A stretch of DNA of 57,074 nucleotides. Source: a virus. The DNA lies in IMG/VR virus record IMGVR_UViG_3300006735_000038, positions 1 to 57,074 of that record. The stretch is one strand, 5' to 3'. Both the position numbers and the translations under genes were made by a program. Under the pieces are notes generated by a model. It was not told the origin of the DNA and ran no database searches. It was given only the letters and a program-made list of their open reading frames with translations. Positions 25,801 to 35,277 of this stretch are shown in pieces. Each line of letters starts with the position of its first letter. Position 1 is the stretch's first letter.

Positions 25801-28800
25801 CCGAAAGAGGATGTGTCGGGTGCATCTGTCCATATTTCGTCACTATCATCAAAAACTGTAGATGATAAAAATTGAGTATCCCCTATTATGCCAAGATCCT
25901 TTAAAGTAATTCCATAAGCCTCAAGTCTAGCATAAATGGCTTCCAACATGTCATCGTCCAAAAAGTCATCTTCAATGACACCAGAATCAATACCAAACAC
26001 TTCATCAGGAAAACCTGCACCAGTCTCCCCGTCAAATTCCCTTAGACTAAGTATGATACTACGTCGGCTTTCGTACCCTTCAAGCAAATATGCTAATGCC
26101 ATTTTCTGCAGACCCTCTTTCACTTCTGATTCATCAGGAGTCCGTAAATCAATTCCCAAAAGCTCCAGTATCGGTGAATTATTAGGATCATCCCCAACAA
26201 CTCCTCTTATTTGATCATTACGAAGTTTTATAGCAATTGCAATATCATCAGATATTGCAGGACGCAAAATATTTCTAGCCCTTTCAAGATCTCCTACTAC
26301 CCATGCTTCAAGAGCCATATCAACCCTAGCTGTCATTGGTTCTGTCCGTTGGCTGACTCCAGAAATAGGATTTAGCAAATCCACAGTAAAAGCATTTGTA
26401 CTCTTTTCAATTGGCCTACCATCAACACCTCGTCTATTAATGACGCCCAAGTCTTTCTGAAGGTTATCTATAACGCCAAGAGCATTTAGTAAATTATCAC
26501 TAACCCCATCAGCGTCTAATTGCTCTAAAAGTATTTGTTTCATTCTAGGTAAGTCCCTTTGCGCGACACCTAATTCTGCAAGGGTTATGAACTGATAATT
26601 CTCAAAATCTCCCAGACTTAATGCAGCTATCGCCAGTTTTCTATCTATCTCTAATTCTAGATTCTTAAGTTGCCTAGTTAGTCTTTCTCTAGTCGCTGGC
26701 TGTATAAAAGGATCATCATTTAGCTCAGTGCCATATAAAAGGCGATCTATTTTTGCAGCAGCATCTCTAAGACCTTCAATTGACATATCTCCCATACTGC
26801 GTGGAGCTAAAGTAGCCGAAACATACTCTGGAAGTTCCGGTTGCCTAGCGTAAGGTGATCTTGTGACTAGGTTTCTGCCCGCCTCAGGTATTGCGATTTC
26901 TAGAAGAGCGTCTGTCAATGGAAGGTATCTGTCCGTCTGATACAGCCAAGAGTTACCAACTATATCTCTATCTACGTTAATTTCAAAAAACGCTTTATCC
27001 ATTTTTCGCCTGTTAAGACGTTCCGCACCAGTTAAATCTCTTGAGGACATGCCTTTTAACCGCTCATATGCTGAATGAAACTCTTTTATTTCCTCATTTG
27101 TTAAAGTCGATAAGAATCCTGATATGTCTAATGATCTATGTGTTCTGATAGAACCAATTCCAAGATTTTCATTATCTTGACCAGTCATTCTTCTGATGTA
27201 AGTATCAAAAATATTTCCAGCTTCAGCAATTGATATAAGATTGCCAAGCCTTTCAGCGCCTAAAGTTCTTAAAGTTTCTGGCGCAATAGCTCTAGCCCAA
27301 CCTGTATCTATAGGGTCTAAATCATCTAAGTCATCTAAGTCATCTCTGTACCTTATAGCGTCAAGAAGGCCTCTAAGAGAATGCACTCTTGGGTCTACTT
27401 GATGTGCAAACCCAAAATTAATACCAGTTCCCTCAATGTCATACGAGGAAGGAGATCCAATTTCTCTTATAGCACTCTCACCAATTAACTGATTTTCGTT
27501 GATCTCTAAAGCTAATTCATCAAGCATATTAGAAATTTTACTCAACCGTCGATAACGTATAGTATTTCGCTGCGTTTCTTCAGCTAGAATGCTTTTCATA
27601 TTTAATCGCATTGTATCTAGCTCTTTGGAAGTCATCTTAGCATAAACTATTGTTCTTAGTTTATCAATAAGCTCCGCCTCAGGAAGTTGACCTAATCCAA
27701 AACGATTTTCAATATTGGGATTATGGGTTAGTATCTTTTCAGCGATACCGTCAGTTTCTTGCTCAAAAATATTAATAACATCCCTAGTGGTTTCTTCAAC
27801 AGTTCTTCTAGCTATTTCCTCATTTACAAGTCTTTTAAAAATATCAAAATCCCTAAGAGGAGGATTACTGGTAAAACCAATATCCAAAGCAGCCATAGTA
27901 GTATCAGAAAAATCAATTTCACGAGTTTCCCCATCAGACATTACTAAAGAAAATACAGTGTTAGTAGGGTCCTCTAAAGCCCTTCTTTCAAAACCTTCAA
28001 GCTGATAAGCTAAGTTTAATATGTTTTGGCGATCTTCAGGATTACTAAAAGAAAGATCAGACTCTCTAACTAATTCAGATAGGATCGCTTGTGCAGGGGC
28101 AGACCCGCCTCTTTCCCTTACTCGAGTTGGAAGCAAGTTACCAGCAGAATTAGTAAAAAACAATTCTTCCAAAGCATCCGCTAAACTATTTAACTGCTCT
28201 GAATCTAACCGATTTAAATTTTCCTTTATCTTTGATTGCACTGTTGGATTATCTATATTAACGTTCTGGACGCTTAATAAACGATCAACAACTGAATCTT
28301 CACCACCCAAAATAATATCTAATAATTTTCTTTTATCGTCAGAAAGATTTACAGTTTCCCCATCCCTATCAATAAACTCTATATTTAAATCAAACGGCCT
28401 TAAGCTTTCAAATAGTGCTTGGGAATAAGGCACAGATCCAATATCCAGTTTCTCTTGGATTCTTTCACTAAATTGACTTTCTTTTCGGTATTTTGCAAGC
28501 AATGAACCTGCCAATAGTTTTTGATTAATCTTTTCAAAAGTATCTATATTAGACACTGAAGTAAACTCTTCATCGGTATTAGATGGTAGAAAACGAGTTA
28601 TGTCGTCTTGCCACGCAAAAACAGACCCCTCTATGTCTATAAGGAAATTAATATAGTTATCTAACTCTTCCAAACTTAAATCAGAGTTTTCCAGTTTATC
28701 CGCTATTTCTGAAGGTTGAATATCAGGCGTATTTTCATACGGGTAAACATCTTTTTCTCCACCAAAAATAGCACGTGTTACCTTGAGAGCCGTCACAGAG

Positions 28801-31800
28801 TCTATCCTGCTAGATATATTACGAAAGTCATCATCTACGAGGTTATTGGTGTTGTCTATAGCGTCAAGTGCGGTATCGGTATCAGAAGGGATACCAAGCA
28901 ATAGCCCCATCTTTCGTTTTAGAGAACTGTCTTGTTCCGGTCCCTCAAGAGCGGTGTTATACAAAGTAACACCTAGTTTCGTTAACAAATTATTGTATCT
29001 TGATTCACCAGTAAACGTCGGGTTAGCCTCCAACAGCCCTCGTTCTCCTAAAAGGTTCGTGCCATCTGAATCAAGGTATCTTTGAAATAGGGCGACACCT
29101 GTGTTTCCATTTATACTCTCCAGTACCCTTTCAGTGTTTTGACCAAGTTTTCTATGATTTGCATCTACCACTCTAGACAATACTTTAGCTACTTCATAAA
29201 AAGCTTCATCACCTATATCACGTTTTAGTTCAGAAAAATCACCATCAATCATCTTCTGAAGCGAATCCTGATCTTTAGCGTAACGATTCAAAAAGTCTAA
29301 AAGAAAATCTTCAGGAGTGTCGATTAGAAAAGTTCCTACAAGTTTACCTTTTAAATCATTTATTTCTTCTTGAGTGAATCCCGTATCTTGCCATTCTAAT
29401 CCAAAGGTGTCTTGAAAGAGAGCATTATCTTTCCATGAGTTACGTAAGCTAAGTCCTTCGCCAATTGGATTTCTCCGAACGGCTCCAATACCAATATCAC
29501 TTATACCTTCAGATACAAATTCTGGTCCTGAATTTGGGGTAGCAGTTCCAACTGATAGAAGTCTACGTGTTTCATTTAACAACTCAGGATCAAGTGCAAG
29601 TATCGAACTATTTAAAACCGTGCCATCTGCTTGCCTAAGCTGAGACATGATCGCTGGTAAGCTAAATGAGCCAAATCTTTCATCAAAGTCTGTCCTAAAA
29701 TCTCTCACTTTACCGTCTTCTATAAAAAAGTTTTTAAGAATTTGACGTCCTACGGCTTTAGCAACATCCCGCTCATCCATATCATCGAAATAATCGCTAA
29801 ATTCCCCTTCTGGTAGCCGAAGCTCAAAAATATCTTGAATCATAGCAGCTAAGCGTTCAGCGGTTCTGCTCTCAGCTGAGTCCCGTAAGCTGGTTGATCT
29901 GTTGTGATAACCATCTCCTTGAATCCGATCAGCATCTCCATCAACAAAAGAAGCTAACTCTGCCAAAATAGTTTGCCTAATAAGAGAATTAAAAATTTCT
30001 TCACGCCTATCACGCTCAGAAGAGTCAGGCGGAAGTCTTTTTATTTTTTCCCTCATTGCAAAAAGTCTAGGATAATCATTTGGACTTAGACTTGCTACAG
30101 AATCGACATCATCTATAGCAAACTGTATAGCATCTTGTAACAGAAAATTAAACCCAGAGTCATTTTCAAGTTTTCTCGCCTCTGCGAGTTCTCGTATGGC
30201 CTGTATTTTTTCAGGGCCATCAGGCATTGCAGCAATGCGTTCTATTTCTTCGACTGGAGCGTCGTTGGTCCCTAAATCAAGTATAACCCCCTCTGCAATA
30301 TTATTAATTACAGGGGCTAACGGATTTCTTGTAGGAGGAGTGTCTGCATCAGCATCTTCAATATTAATTACTGGATTAGGTATCTCATTAACTGCGTCTG
30401 CTACTGGTTCAACAATGTCTCTGTCCGTGGACATTAAGCCGACTGTTGGATCTTCGGCAACATCTTCATATGAGAATGATTCATATCCTATTTCCGGACT
30501 GGATTGCCTAGAACCACCTCCTATGCCAAGTAGCCTATCAATATCAATTTGATCTTGTTTACGTTGCCTAGCATCTAGTTCTCGCTTGATGGCTTTGTCT
30601 AAATTAATAGTTGCTACATCCCCAACTTCACTATCAGTACGCTCCCCTAAATCACTACGAATAAACTTATACTTATTCTTAAGAAGTTCTCTATCAGCAT
30701 CAGTAAAGTTATCTACCAATTCTTGAATTTCGCCACCTATTTCACTCAACCTAGCATAGTCACGCTCATCAGGTTCCAAAGCCATTATAAACTGAAACTC
30801 ATTCAACAATCCCAAATATTCAGAGCGATCCACATCATCAATATCAAAGTCCTCAGCTGAAGTCAAAGCCTCTATTCTATTCAAACTCTCCACATATAAA
30901 GCAACTAAATCATCATCAGAAAGTTCTTTTAAAGCTTTCTCAGTTGAAGCATTAGTATTTCTGAATTCTTCATCAATCTCATCAATCCTGCCATAAATTC
31001 TTTCCAAAGCAGGACCAAACGGAACTCCAAAATCTGACCTAGCTCCCAAACGCTTAACGTTTTCTTCTATCTCAGTACCCGTAAATATATCTGCAAGTTC
31101 AGTATTCGTAGTCAAAATAGCAGACAAACTCGTAACTTCTTCACTTGGATTATCCAAAACGCTAAGTCTATTAGCAAAATCCCGCTCAGCTTCCCCCAAA
31201 AGCTGAATACCACTTTTATCAAGTTCAGGTATACGCTGCACATTCGCCAAATTACCGATGGCTTCCTCAACTGTAAACCCATCAGACTCCGCCCTAGCAA
31301 TGTACCAAAGTAATTCTTTCTCAGACTTAGACCACGGCTTTCCTTGTGGATCTGAAAGAACTGAGGCTTTGTTTATCATCTTTCTTTGCTTAATTTCTTC
31401 TAAGAAGACATGGGCTTTAGCAATTTCAGGGTATCTCTCCATCAATCCTGCTTGACCAAATTCGCCTCCAGATAGAATAATATCTAGCTCTCTCTCGTCT
31501 ATAGATTGCCCTAGTTCAAGTAAAGTCACATCATCAGTGTCATCTGCCAAAACATCTATAAAAAGATCACGGTCTTCGGGACTCATTTTAAAAGCTTCAT
31601 CATGCAAGTCGAGTATGCGCTCAAACTCTGGAGTAAATGGGATACCGCCATCATCCCTAGGAAGTCTTTCATCATCACCCATACTTGGACGATCCAAAGA
31701 AAAAGATATTGGAGGCGGAGGTGGAGTAGGGGGTTCTTCCAGCATCGAATCTGCTAATGGATTAAATGGTGGAGGAGGAGAAGGCAAAGGCTCTCTAAAC

Positions 31801-33296
31801 TCAGGCTCATCTACCTCTAGCTCAAAGTCAGAAGGAATATCGTACCTAAAGCGAGTACCATCAGGATTTAAAGCTATCGAACGTTTCCTATGTGTACTAA
31901 GCCTACCAACATGGTCAATATAAAGGCCAAGTTCTTCTCTTCTTCTCAAAAAAGGCGTACCAAAATTATGAGCATCTAGAAAATCTTGACGACTCTCATA
32001 ATCGTCATACAACCCAGCATTTCGTTCATCAATATACTTAACCAACGAACTTAATTCAACAAAGTCCTTATACCTAGACATATTCAGTCTATGCGCATCA
32101 GAATCATCAGCAGATATAGCCAAAAAATCTAAAATATCTTCTTCAGTTATTTCCGACTCATCGTAATTCCTAGGTATTCTTCTACCCACACTATCTACAC
32201 GCTCCCTCTCAGGAAGCAGCTGATCTATCCAAAAATTCTTTAACTCTGTGTGCTCTTGCTTAATTCTGTCATCTAACTCATTTCTATCACGAGAATGCAT
32301 AGACAACGCACGCAGCTTCCTAGGCTTTCTTTTTCGGTCCTTTAATTCACCTTTTCGATTCCTCAAATTAAATTTTCTACGACGTAAACTTTGAGTATTA
32401 TTTAAAGACCGCCTAGTGTACCTTCTAGTTCCATCAACAATTCCATATCGCTCAGGAGAATAATCTGGCCTCAAATAATCTGGCATACCCCTCTCGTCAA
32501 CTCCAATGCCTTGACGATCAGGGAGAACAGAATTAATAAATACGGGCGGAGGAGCATCAGGAAGGGTTTCATCAACAGAATCTATGTCTCTAGGAGTAAC
32601 AGGCCTAGTGTCTCTCCTTCTAGCACTAAGAGCATTTAACAAACTTCCATTTATGGCTTCAATCTGTCGCTGAACTTTACGGTTATCTCTTGCCTCACCA
32701 GAAGTCAAAGAAAGCCTTCCAGCTTCAGCTTTCATAGAGCGCTCAATAGCATCAACAATTTTAGTATATGTAGCGTCATCAATATTTTCAAAGTCAGGCA
32801 TATTGATTAAACGTTGCAAATTGTTTACATCTTCAAAAAAGGAATCACCTTTTAAGACATCTCTATCTTCACGTGACATCCCTGACAACTGGGATAACTC
32901 CCCAATCGACCTACCTAGTATTCCTCTAGTTTCATACTGAGCGGCAACATCATCTAAATTCTTGGAAGAAGCCAATAAAGAATCTATAGCATTATCCAAA
33001 TTATTTTTATAAATATCTGGTAAATCCCTAGACCTTTGCTCAGGTCGCTTAGGAAGCAGCCTGCCCCTTCTTCTAGTTGTATTAGTTATTGCCGCTTGTA
33101 ATTTAGCAATAGAATCAACAACCGAATCAGCCAACCTATACCCACAATTAGTACCAAACCTATCAGTAAAGGTTCCACCCCGTCTAGTTCCGGGTGGGCA
33201 CCTAAATCTGTTCGCCCCCGCATCAAAAATAGCAGCACTAGATGCACGACGCCCTACCCTAGCAAGCCGTCTAGGAGCACTTTGTTTCTGATCCAA
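22803..33296 (-). CDS. Giant head-associated protein (3497 codons) with C-terminal kinase-like domain
   Basis: The ORF has no ATG or GTG near its start; the first usable codon is TTG at 33296 with no ribosome site, and the frame is open upstream as far as an A9 run at the end of the 568-aa gene. It is probably translated as a fusion. Residues 33-57 hold NRFRCPPGTRRGGTFTDRFG, also present in the 568-aa gene. A proline-rich linker lies at ~500-540. Most of the rest is acidic helical sequence without recognised domains. Near residues 3130-3330 a kinase-like fold is suggested by a Gly-rich strand, DGVINNSDRNAGNLFI (D3287, D3294, N3299) and LLPIDAGRGV (D3316), the catalytic and metal loops of HipA/PI3K-like kinases. 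A virion location is inferred from the head-gene context. Confidence 0.7.
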   Translation of the reverse strand: MDQKQSAPRRLARVGRRASSAAIFDAGANRFRCPPGTRRGGTFTDRFGTNCGYRLADSVVDSIAKLQAAITNTTRRRGRLLPKRPEQRSRDLPDIYKNNLDNAIDSLLASSKNLDDVAAQYETRGILGRSIGELSQLSGMSREDRDVLKGDSFFEDVNNLQRLINMPDFENIDDATYTKIVDAIERSMKAEAGRLSLTSGEARDNRKVQRQIEAINGSLLNALSARRRDTRPVTPRDIDSVDETLPDAPPPVFINSVLPDRQGIGVDERGMPDYLRPDYSPERYGIVDGTRRYTRRSLNNTQSLRRRKFNLRNRKGELKDRKRKPRKLRALSMHSRDRNELDDRIKQEHTELKNFWIDQLLPERERVDSVGRRIPRNYDESEITEEDILDFLAISADDSDAHRLNMSRYKDFVELSSLVKYIDERNAGLYDDYESRQDFLDAHNFGTPFLRRREELGLYIDHVGRLSTHRKRSIALNPDGTRFRYDIPSDFELEVDEPEFREPLPSPPPPFNPLADSMLEEPPTPPPPPISFSLDRPSMGDDERLPRDDGGIPFTPEFERILDLHDEAFKMSPEDRDLFIDVLADDTDDVTLLELGQSIDERELDIILSGGEFGQAGLMERYPEIAKAHVFLEEIKQRKMINKASVLSDPQGKPWSKSEKELLWYIARAESDGFTVEEAIGNLANVQRIPELDKSGIQLLGEAERDFANRLSVLDNPSEEVTSLSAILTTNTELADIFTGTEIEENVKRLGARSDFGVPFGPALERIYGRIDEIDEEFRNTNASTEKALKELSDDDLVALYVESLNRIEALTSAEDFDIDDVDRSEYLGLLNEFQFIMALEPDERDYARLSEIGGEIQELVDNFTDADRELLKNKYKFIRSDLGERTDSEVGDVATINLDKAIKRELDARQRKQDQIDIDRLLGIGGGSRQSSPEIGYESFSYEDVAEDPTVGLMSTDRDIVEPVADAVNEIPNPVINIEDADADTPPTRNPLAPVINNIAEGVILDLGTNDAPVEEIERIAAMPDGPEKIQAIRELAEARKLENDSGFNFLLQDAIQFAIDDVDSVASLSPNDYPRLFAMREKIKRLPPDSSERDRREEIFNSLIRQTILAELASFVDGDADRIQGDGYHNRSTSLRDSAESRTAERLAAMIQDIFELRLPEGEFSDYFDDMDERDVAKAVGRQILKNFFIEDGKVRDFRTDFDERFGSFSLPAIMSQLRQADGTVLNSSILALDPELLNETRRLLSVGTATPNSGPEFVSEGISDIGIGAVRRNPIGEGLSLRNSWKDNALFQDTFGLEWQDTGFTQEEINDLKGKLVGTFLIDTPEDFLLDFLNRYAKDQDSLQKMIDGDFSELKRDIGDEAFYEVAKVLSRVVDANHRKLGQNTERVLESINGNTGVALFQRYLDSDGTNLLGERGLLEANPTFTGESRYNNLLTKLGVTLYNTALEGPEQDSSLKRKMGLLLGIPSDTDTALDAIDNTNNLVDDDFRNISSRIDSVTALKVTRAIFGGEKDVYPYENTPDIQPSEIADKLENSDLSLEELDNYINFLIDIEGSVFAWQDDITRFLPSNTDEEFTSVSNIDTFEKINQKLLAGSLLAKYRKESQFSERIQEKLDIGSVPYSQALFESLRPFDLNIEFIDRDGETVNLSDDKRKLLDIILGGEDSVVDRLLSVQNVNIDNPTVQSKIKENLNRLDSEQLNSLADALEELFFTNSAGNLLPTRVRERGGSAPAQAILSELVRESDLSFSNPEDRQNILNLAYQLEGFERRALEDPTNTVFSLVMSDGETREIDFSDTTMAALDIGFTSNPPLRDFDIFKRLVNEEIARRTVEETTRDVINIFEQETDGIAEKILTHNPNIENRFGLGQLPEAELIDKLRTIVYAKMTSKELDTMRLNMKSILAEETQRNTIRYRRLSKISNMLDELALEINENQLIGESAIREIGSPSSYDIEGTGINFGFAHQVDPRVHSLRGLLDAIRYRDDLDDLDDLDPIDTGWARAIAPETLRTLGAERLGNLISIAEAGNIFDTYIRRMTGQDNENLGIGSIRTHRSLDISGFLSTLTNEEIKEFHSAYERLKGMSSRDLTGAERLNRRKMDKAFFEINVDRDIVGNSWLYQTDRYLPLTDALLEIAIPEAGRNLVTRSPYARQPELPEYVSATLAPRSMGDMSIEGLRDAAAKIDRLLYGTELNDDPFIQPATRERLTRQLKNLELEIDRKLAIAALSLGDFENYQFITLAELGVAQRDLPRMKQILLEQLDADGVSDNLLNALGVIDNLQKDLGVINRRGVDGRPIEKSTNAFTVDLLNPISGVSQRTEPMTARVDMALEAWVVGDLERARNILRPAISDDIAIAIKLRNDQIRGVVGDDPNNSPILELLGIDLRTPDESEVKEGLQKMALAYLLEGYESRRSIILSLREFDGETGAGFPDEVFGIDSGVIEDDFLDDDMLEAIYARLEAYGITLKDLGIIGDTQFLSSTVFDDSDEIWTDAPDTSSFGPMSDKAKKFIDDLYALEEQFHNGELDGPMAEWFRQNLKGERLNLQHIKQLNDEIISLRGTLSSPISNPKGYEARGEIAPNVFRFNGNIAYFSGEVDRELRIRSRRNLRIRNSFAKARARGRVASKAEVPNVWGEESADNARNQLDTATEARVASQAVNIWGGDIERGITPWAPPDLTTGITPPRPSISVDPEPSTVDNESIKTFKDNFGLSGIYIPLNKTVEADFGEGLKQYTLVTKPEVYDAGGAKIPASGGYSITIDGEFTHYLVPSDVLEQVNELGAFSPEGQDLLNNFAIKGARTQGPALNRGNFKRQITSSGGTSEATHAGFFAGKATFTPVNGDPIVVDARGSGLSRVMNDNAMLFYDALGVDKWTMGASLDGSAAWARAGVITPDTATLDSLDREMNQVADLAIAFFTKRDAGIDTTPDEKHAALITGNISRAKAIKAMANFGPSVNRPQHVDYIRTLDPSGEGKNTAAFVFFSQNVFDSAKLKQVIEQNPDIEIENLGTVDDPILDLPLDLPDSAFLVYGNRDLTGVNPLSSPDSPLPSDRTASEISKILSGRQSVTESPTTGRAFKKDAYGAVVFTGTVNTSTLQDRGQLRTTGPSTAGPNDPLTPADIPSDTPLDKIKQDFLFDFFVLNSSEDRGDDSRFFRTGLVSGNNTVLFEDKETGKKYITKYSPVGDGGATFDHPAFGGGENTEENGGTNEALGAAMANALGFEVGAVISAGDINNIRNAVIIEPLQNIHGPDIVPLNDEFNGGLPPSPTDAQYVELLGSVDPADIVRLLLLDGVINNSDRNAGNLFIKRNPDGTVSLLPIDAGRGVYSRTSRAVDGKIGITYMGPTVPDESKIIRIEEDGREQLKKIIVAHLMDTFDTTPNLRRMGLAKVLGKDSVRGKDTSEIKIDKSKLNSVVDDILSQVAQLGNTIDDESILDIERNFGTIDRQMGEFGDLGDAVIDVRRAFQERRRWLQQASREDIIKLLEEAYETIQAPFDEVVNDE

Positions 33297-33385
33297 ATAA
33301 TCACTAAAAAGAGAAGCCCTGAAATTTACTTCATCAAAATATGAGCTGTCTGCTTTTAAAGCTAAAGCAATCTCTTTAGTCGAAT

Positions 33386-33403
33386 TTAACTGACTTTTTT
33401 TTT
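33386..33403 (-). promoter_or_regulatory. A9 slippery run: probable -1 frameshift (or indel) joining two ORFs
   Basis: Minus strand codons AAA AAA AAA (33403-33395) followed by GTC AGT TAA end the 568-aa ORF. A -1 shift on this run enters a frame open for 33 codons up to the TTG at 33296 and then through the whole 3497-codon ORF, giving ~4096 aa. The joining peptide SQLNSTKEIALALKADSSYF looks coding. A CGTAC/GTACG hairpin lies ~13 bases upstream of the run. The alternative is a homopolymer length error or recent indel. Confidence 0.6.
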
Positions 33404-35092
33404 ATGTGAATAATCGTACATATGTGTACGTCGGAAAGAAGGATCTAGCGCTTTCTTCCCATTCTCAACAACTTCGAAAACTGGTGAAGATTTTGGTCTA
33501 CGGGGTGCAGACCTAGACAAGAAGGTTTCATAAACCCACCTAGGCACAACTTGTACTTTATCGCCAGACTGAACTCTAACAAGCTCACGCATCTCTTTCG
33601 TTACAGTCGCAAACTTTCCACCGGAAACCTCACCAAAGTCTAGTTTAAAACGCTCTTCAGTTATCTCTGAAAAGTTTCTTAAAAATGCTGTTGGATCAGG
33701 AATGTCCGCAGCCCTACTAACCGCAGATTGAATATTAGTTTTAAGGCTACCAAGCTCTTCAGGTGAAAGCTCTCCACCATCTCTATAAATTCTTATAGCC
33801 CCCACATCCGGAATAGCTACATAAATGTCCCTCAATCCAGTACTGAAAGCTTGAACAGCGTCCCTTCCAATGTTCTTCTCAGCTCTATCACGAATTAACA
33901 AAGAGCCATCAGCTAAATCATCAAACTCATCTAGTTTACCTAAAGCAGCAAATGAAACTGCAGGCTCAAGAATCAAACCATCACGGCGTATAATTCTAGA
34001 ACCAAGCGATTCAGTATTATACGCAGTTAACAATAAATCTAGTGCCTGTTGCTGTCTAACAAAAGAATTCTTCTTTGGGGCAGGTTGAATTAGCGTAGCA
34101 TTAGTAGCTGCGCTAATATTGAATCCTCTAGATTTTCCAACCTCAGGAAACATAGTGCGCATTCTAAATAATCTTGATAACGCCCCTAACAAATCTCCTG
34201 ATGGAGATCCCGGACCTATTCTTGGGACAGATAATATTTGCGCACCACAAGTTGAGAACTGTGAATCAGTAAACGTTCCACCTTTCTCAAATCCCGGTGG
34301 ACACCTAAACTTATTCCTAGCTCCCCTACCAGTGCCTCGAACCAACCTACGAATCCTTGACCTTGCACGGCCTCCGCCCGGAGTTAATGCTTCATAAACT
34401 TGGGATCGAGCAAAACGCCTAGGATTCCAAACGCTTATATCAGAAACATTTCCCGGAGCTATAGCAGTACCAACACCTTGTGCTGCTTGAAGCAACGGGT
34501 TAGAAGAACCAATAGTACCAACTCGTTTAACATCAATATTAGCAGGCAAACTATCCTGCATCTTATTAAACATAGCTGCCTTAAATTCAACAGCCGCCTG
34601 TCTTCCAGCAATCGGCTGATACAAGACACCGCCAAAATCTCTAGACTCTTTCAAAGCCATTTTATACTCAGATACTTCAAACGTATCAGAAACAAAGTCA
34701 TCTGACTTTGCCTTACGAGCAGCTTTACGAATCTTTCGAGTTACTTTACGAGCCTTAGGCTTTTTCTTTTTACGCCCATGATGATTACCTTCATTAGGCC
34801 ACTTACCAGTTACCTCATGGTGCAACCAAGCACAAATTCTTTGAGGAGGGTACAGTTTAGGCTTATCAGCTAGAATCACAACACAGCGCCTAAAGCCACC
34901 GGGTTTTTTCATTATGGGTCGCCAGTATTTTAGGAGATCTTCTAGATTTCCTCGCCTTGGTCCTCGACCTCTTAGAATGTCACCAGTGATGCGCTCTTGA
35001 GGAATACCAATAACTTCTGGTGCTTTTACAGACTGCTCGAAAGCTTTTTCTAGTTTTTCAAATGCTTCGAGTTCATCTTCAAAAATACTCAT
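33386..35092 (-). CDS. Head-associated protein, 568 aa (N-terminal part of giant fusion)
   Basis: Residues ~49-100 contain EDLLKYWRPIMKKPGGFRRC and ICAWLHHEVTGKWPNEG, a motif I associate with actinophage head proteins, followed by a Lys/Arg-rich stretch (~104-128). Residues ~260-283 carry NKFRCPPGFEKGGTFTDSQF, a near copy of a segment at the start of the 3497-codon ORF. The rest is unrecognised. ATG at 35092 overlaps the stop of the small gene upstream (TTATGA). It ends in HKKKVS encoded by an A9 run where a -1 shift would extend it by ~3530 residues. The termination product and the fusion may both be made. Confidence 0.7.
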   Translation of the reverse strand: MSIFEDELEAFEKLEKAFEQSVKAPEVIGIPQERITGDILRGRGPRRGNLEDLLKYWRPIMKKPGGFRRCVVILADKPKLYPPQRICAWLHHEVTGKWPNEGNHHGRKKKKPKARKVTRKIRKAARKAKSDDFVSDTFEVSEYKMALKESRDFGGVLYQPIAGRQAAVEFKAAMFNKMQDSLPANIDVKRVGTIGSSNPLLQAAQGVGTAIAPGNVSDISVWNPRRFARSQVYEALTPGGGRARSRIRRLVRGTGRGARNKFRCPPGFEKGGTFTDSQFSTCGAQILSVPRIGPGSPSGDLLGALSRLFRMRTMFPEVGKSRGFNISAATNATLIQPAPKKNSFVRQQQALDLLLTAYNTESLGSRIIRRDGLILEPAVSFAALGKLDEFDDLADGSLLIRDRAEKNIGRDAVQAFSTGLRDIYVAIPDVGAIRIYRDGGELSPEELGSLKTNIQSAVSRAADIPDPTAFLRNFSEITEERFKLDFGEVSGGKFATVTKEMRELVRVQSGDKVQVVPRWVYETFLSRSAPRRPKSSPVFEVVENGKKALDPSFRRTHMYDYSHKKKVS

Positions 35093-35259
35093 AAGGTATC
35101 CTGTTCATATTCGCTTGGAATAAACTCCAAAACATTTTCGTCTTCATCATATTGTATACGATTGTCTTCATCTACATGACCAAGAAACGCTTTTGCACCC
35201 AAGTTTAATAGCAAGTCATTAACCAGCCCTATGCGCATGTTTGCACGTTTAGAGTGCAT
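35089..35259 (-). CDS. Small acidic protein, 56 aa, head gene block
   Basis: A short gene between the 573-aa and 568-aa genes. A strong GGAGG (35268-35264) is followed by two adjacent ATG codons; the second (35259) has better spacing, the first (35262) would add one Met. The product begins MHSKRANMRIGLVNDLLLNL and ends in an acidic tail, IPSEYEQDTL. Its stop overlaps the next ATG (ATGA), a translational-coupling arrangement. No family recognised. Confidence 0.7.
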   Translation of the reverse strand: MHSKRANMRIGLVNDLLLNLGAKAFLGHVDEDNRIQYDEDENVLEFIPSEYEQDTL

Positions 35260-35277
35260 CATTCCTCCAAAAACTGT

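Noticed and set aside
27320-27345. Short GATGACTTA-type tandem repeat in the giant ORF
   Set aside because: Only three imperfect copies encoding Asp-Asp-Leu; ordinary low-complexity coding sequence.
4335-33296. Many 60-190 codon ORFs antisense to the giant genes
   Set aside because: They lack ribosome sites and have low-complexity, Ser/Leu-rich compositions expected of shadows of long genes.
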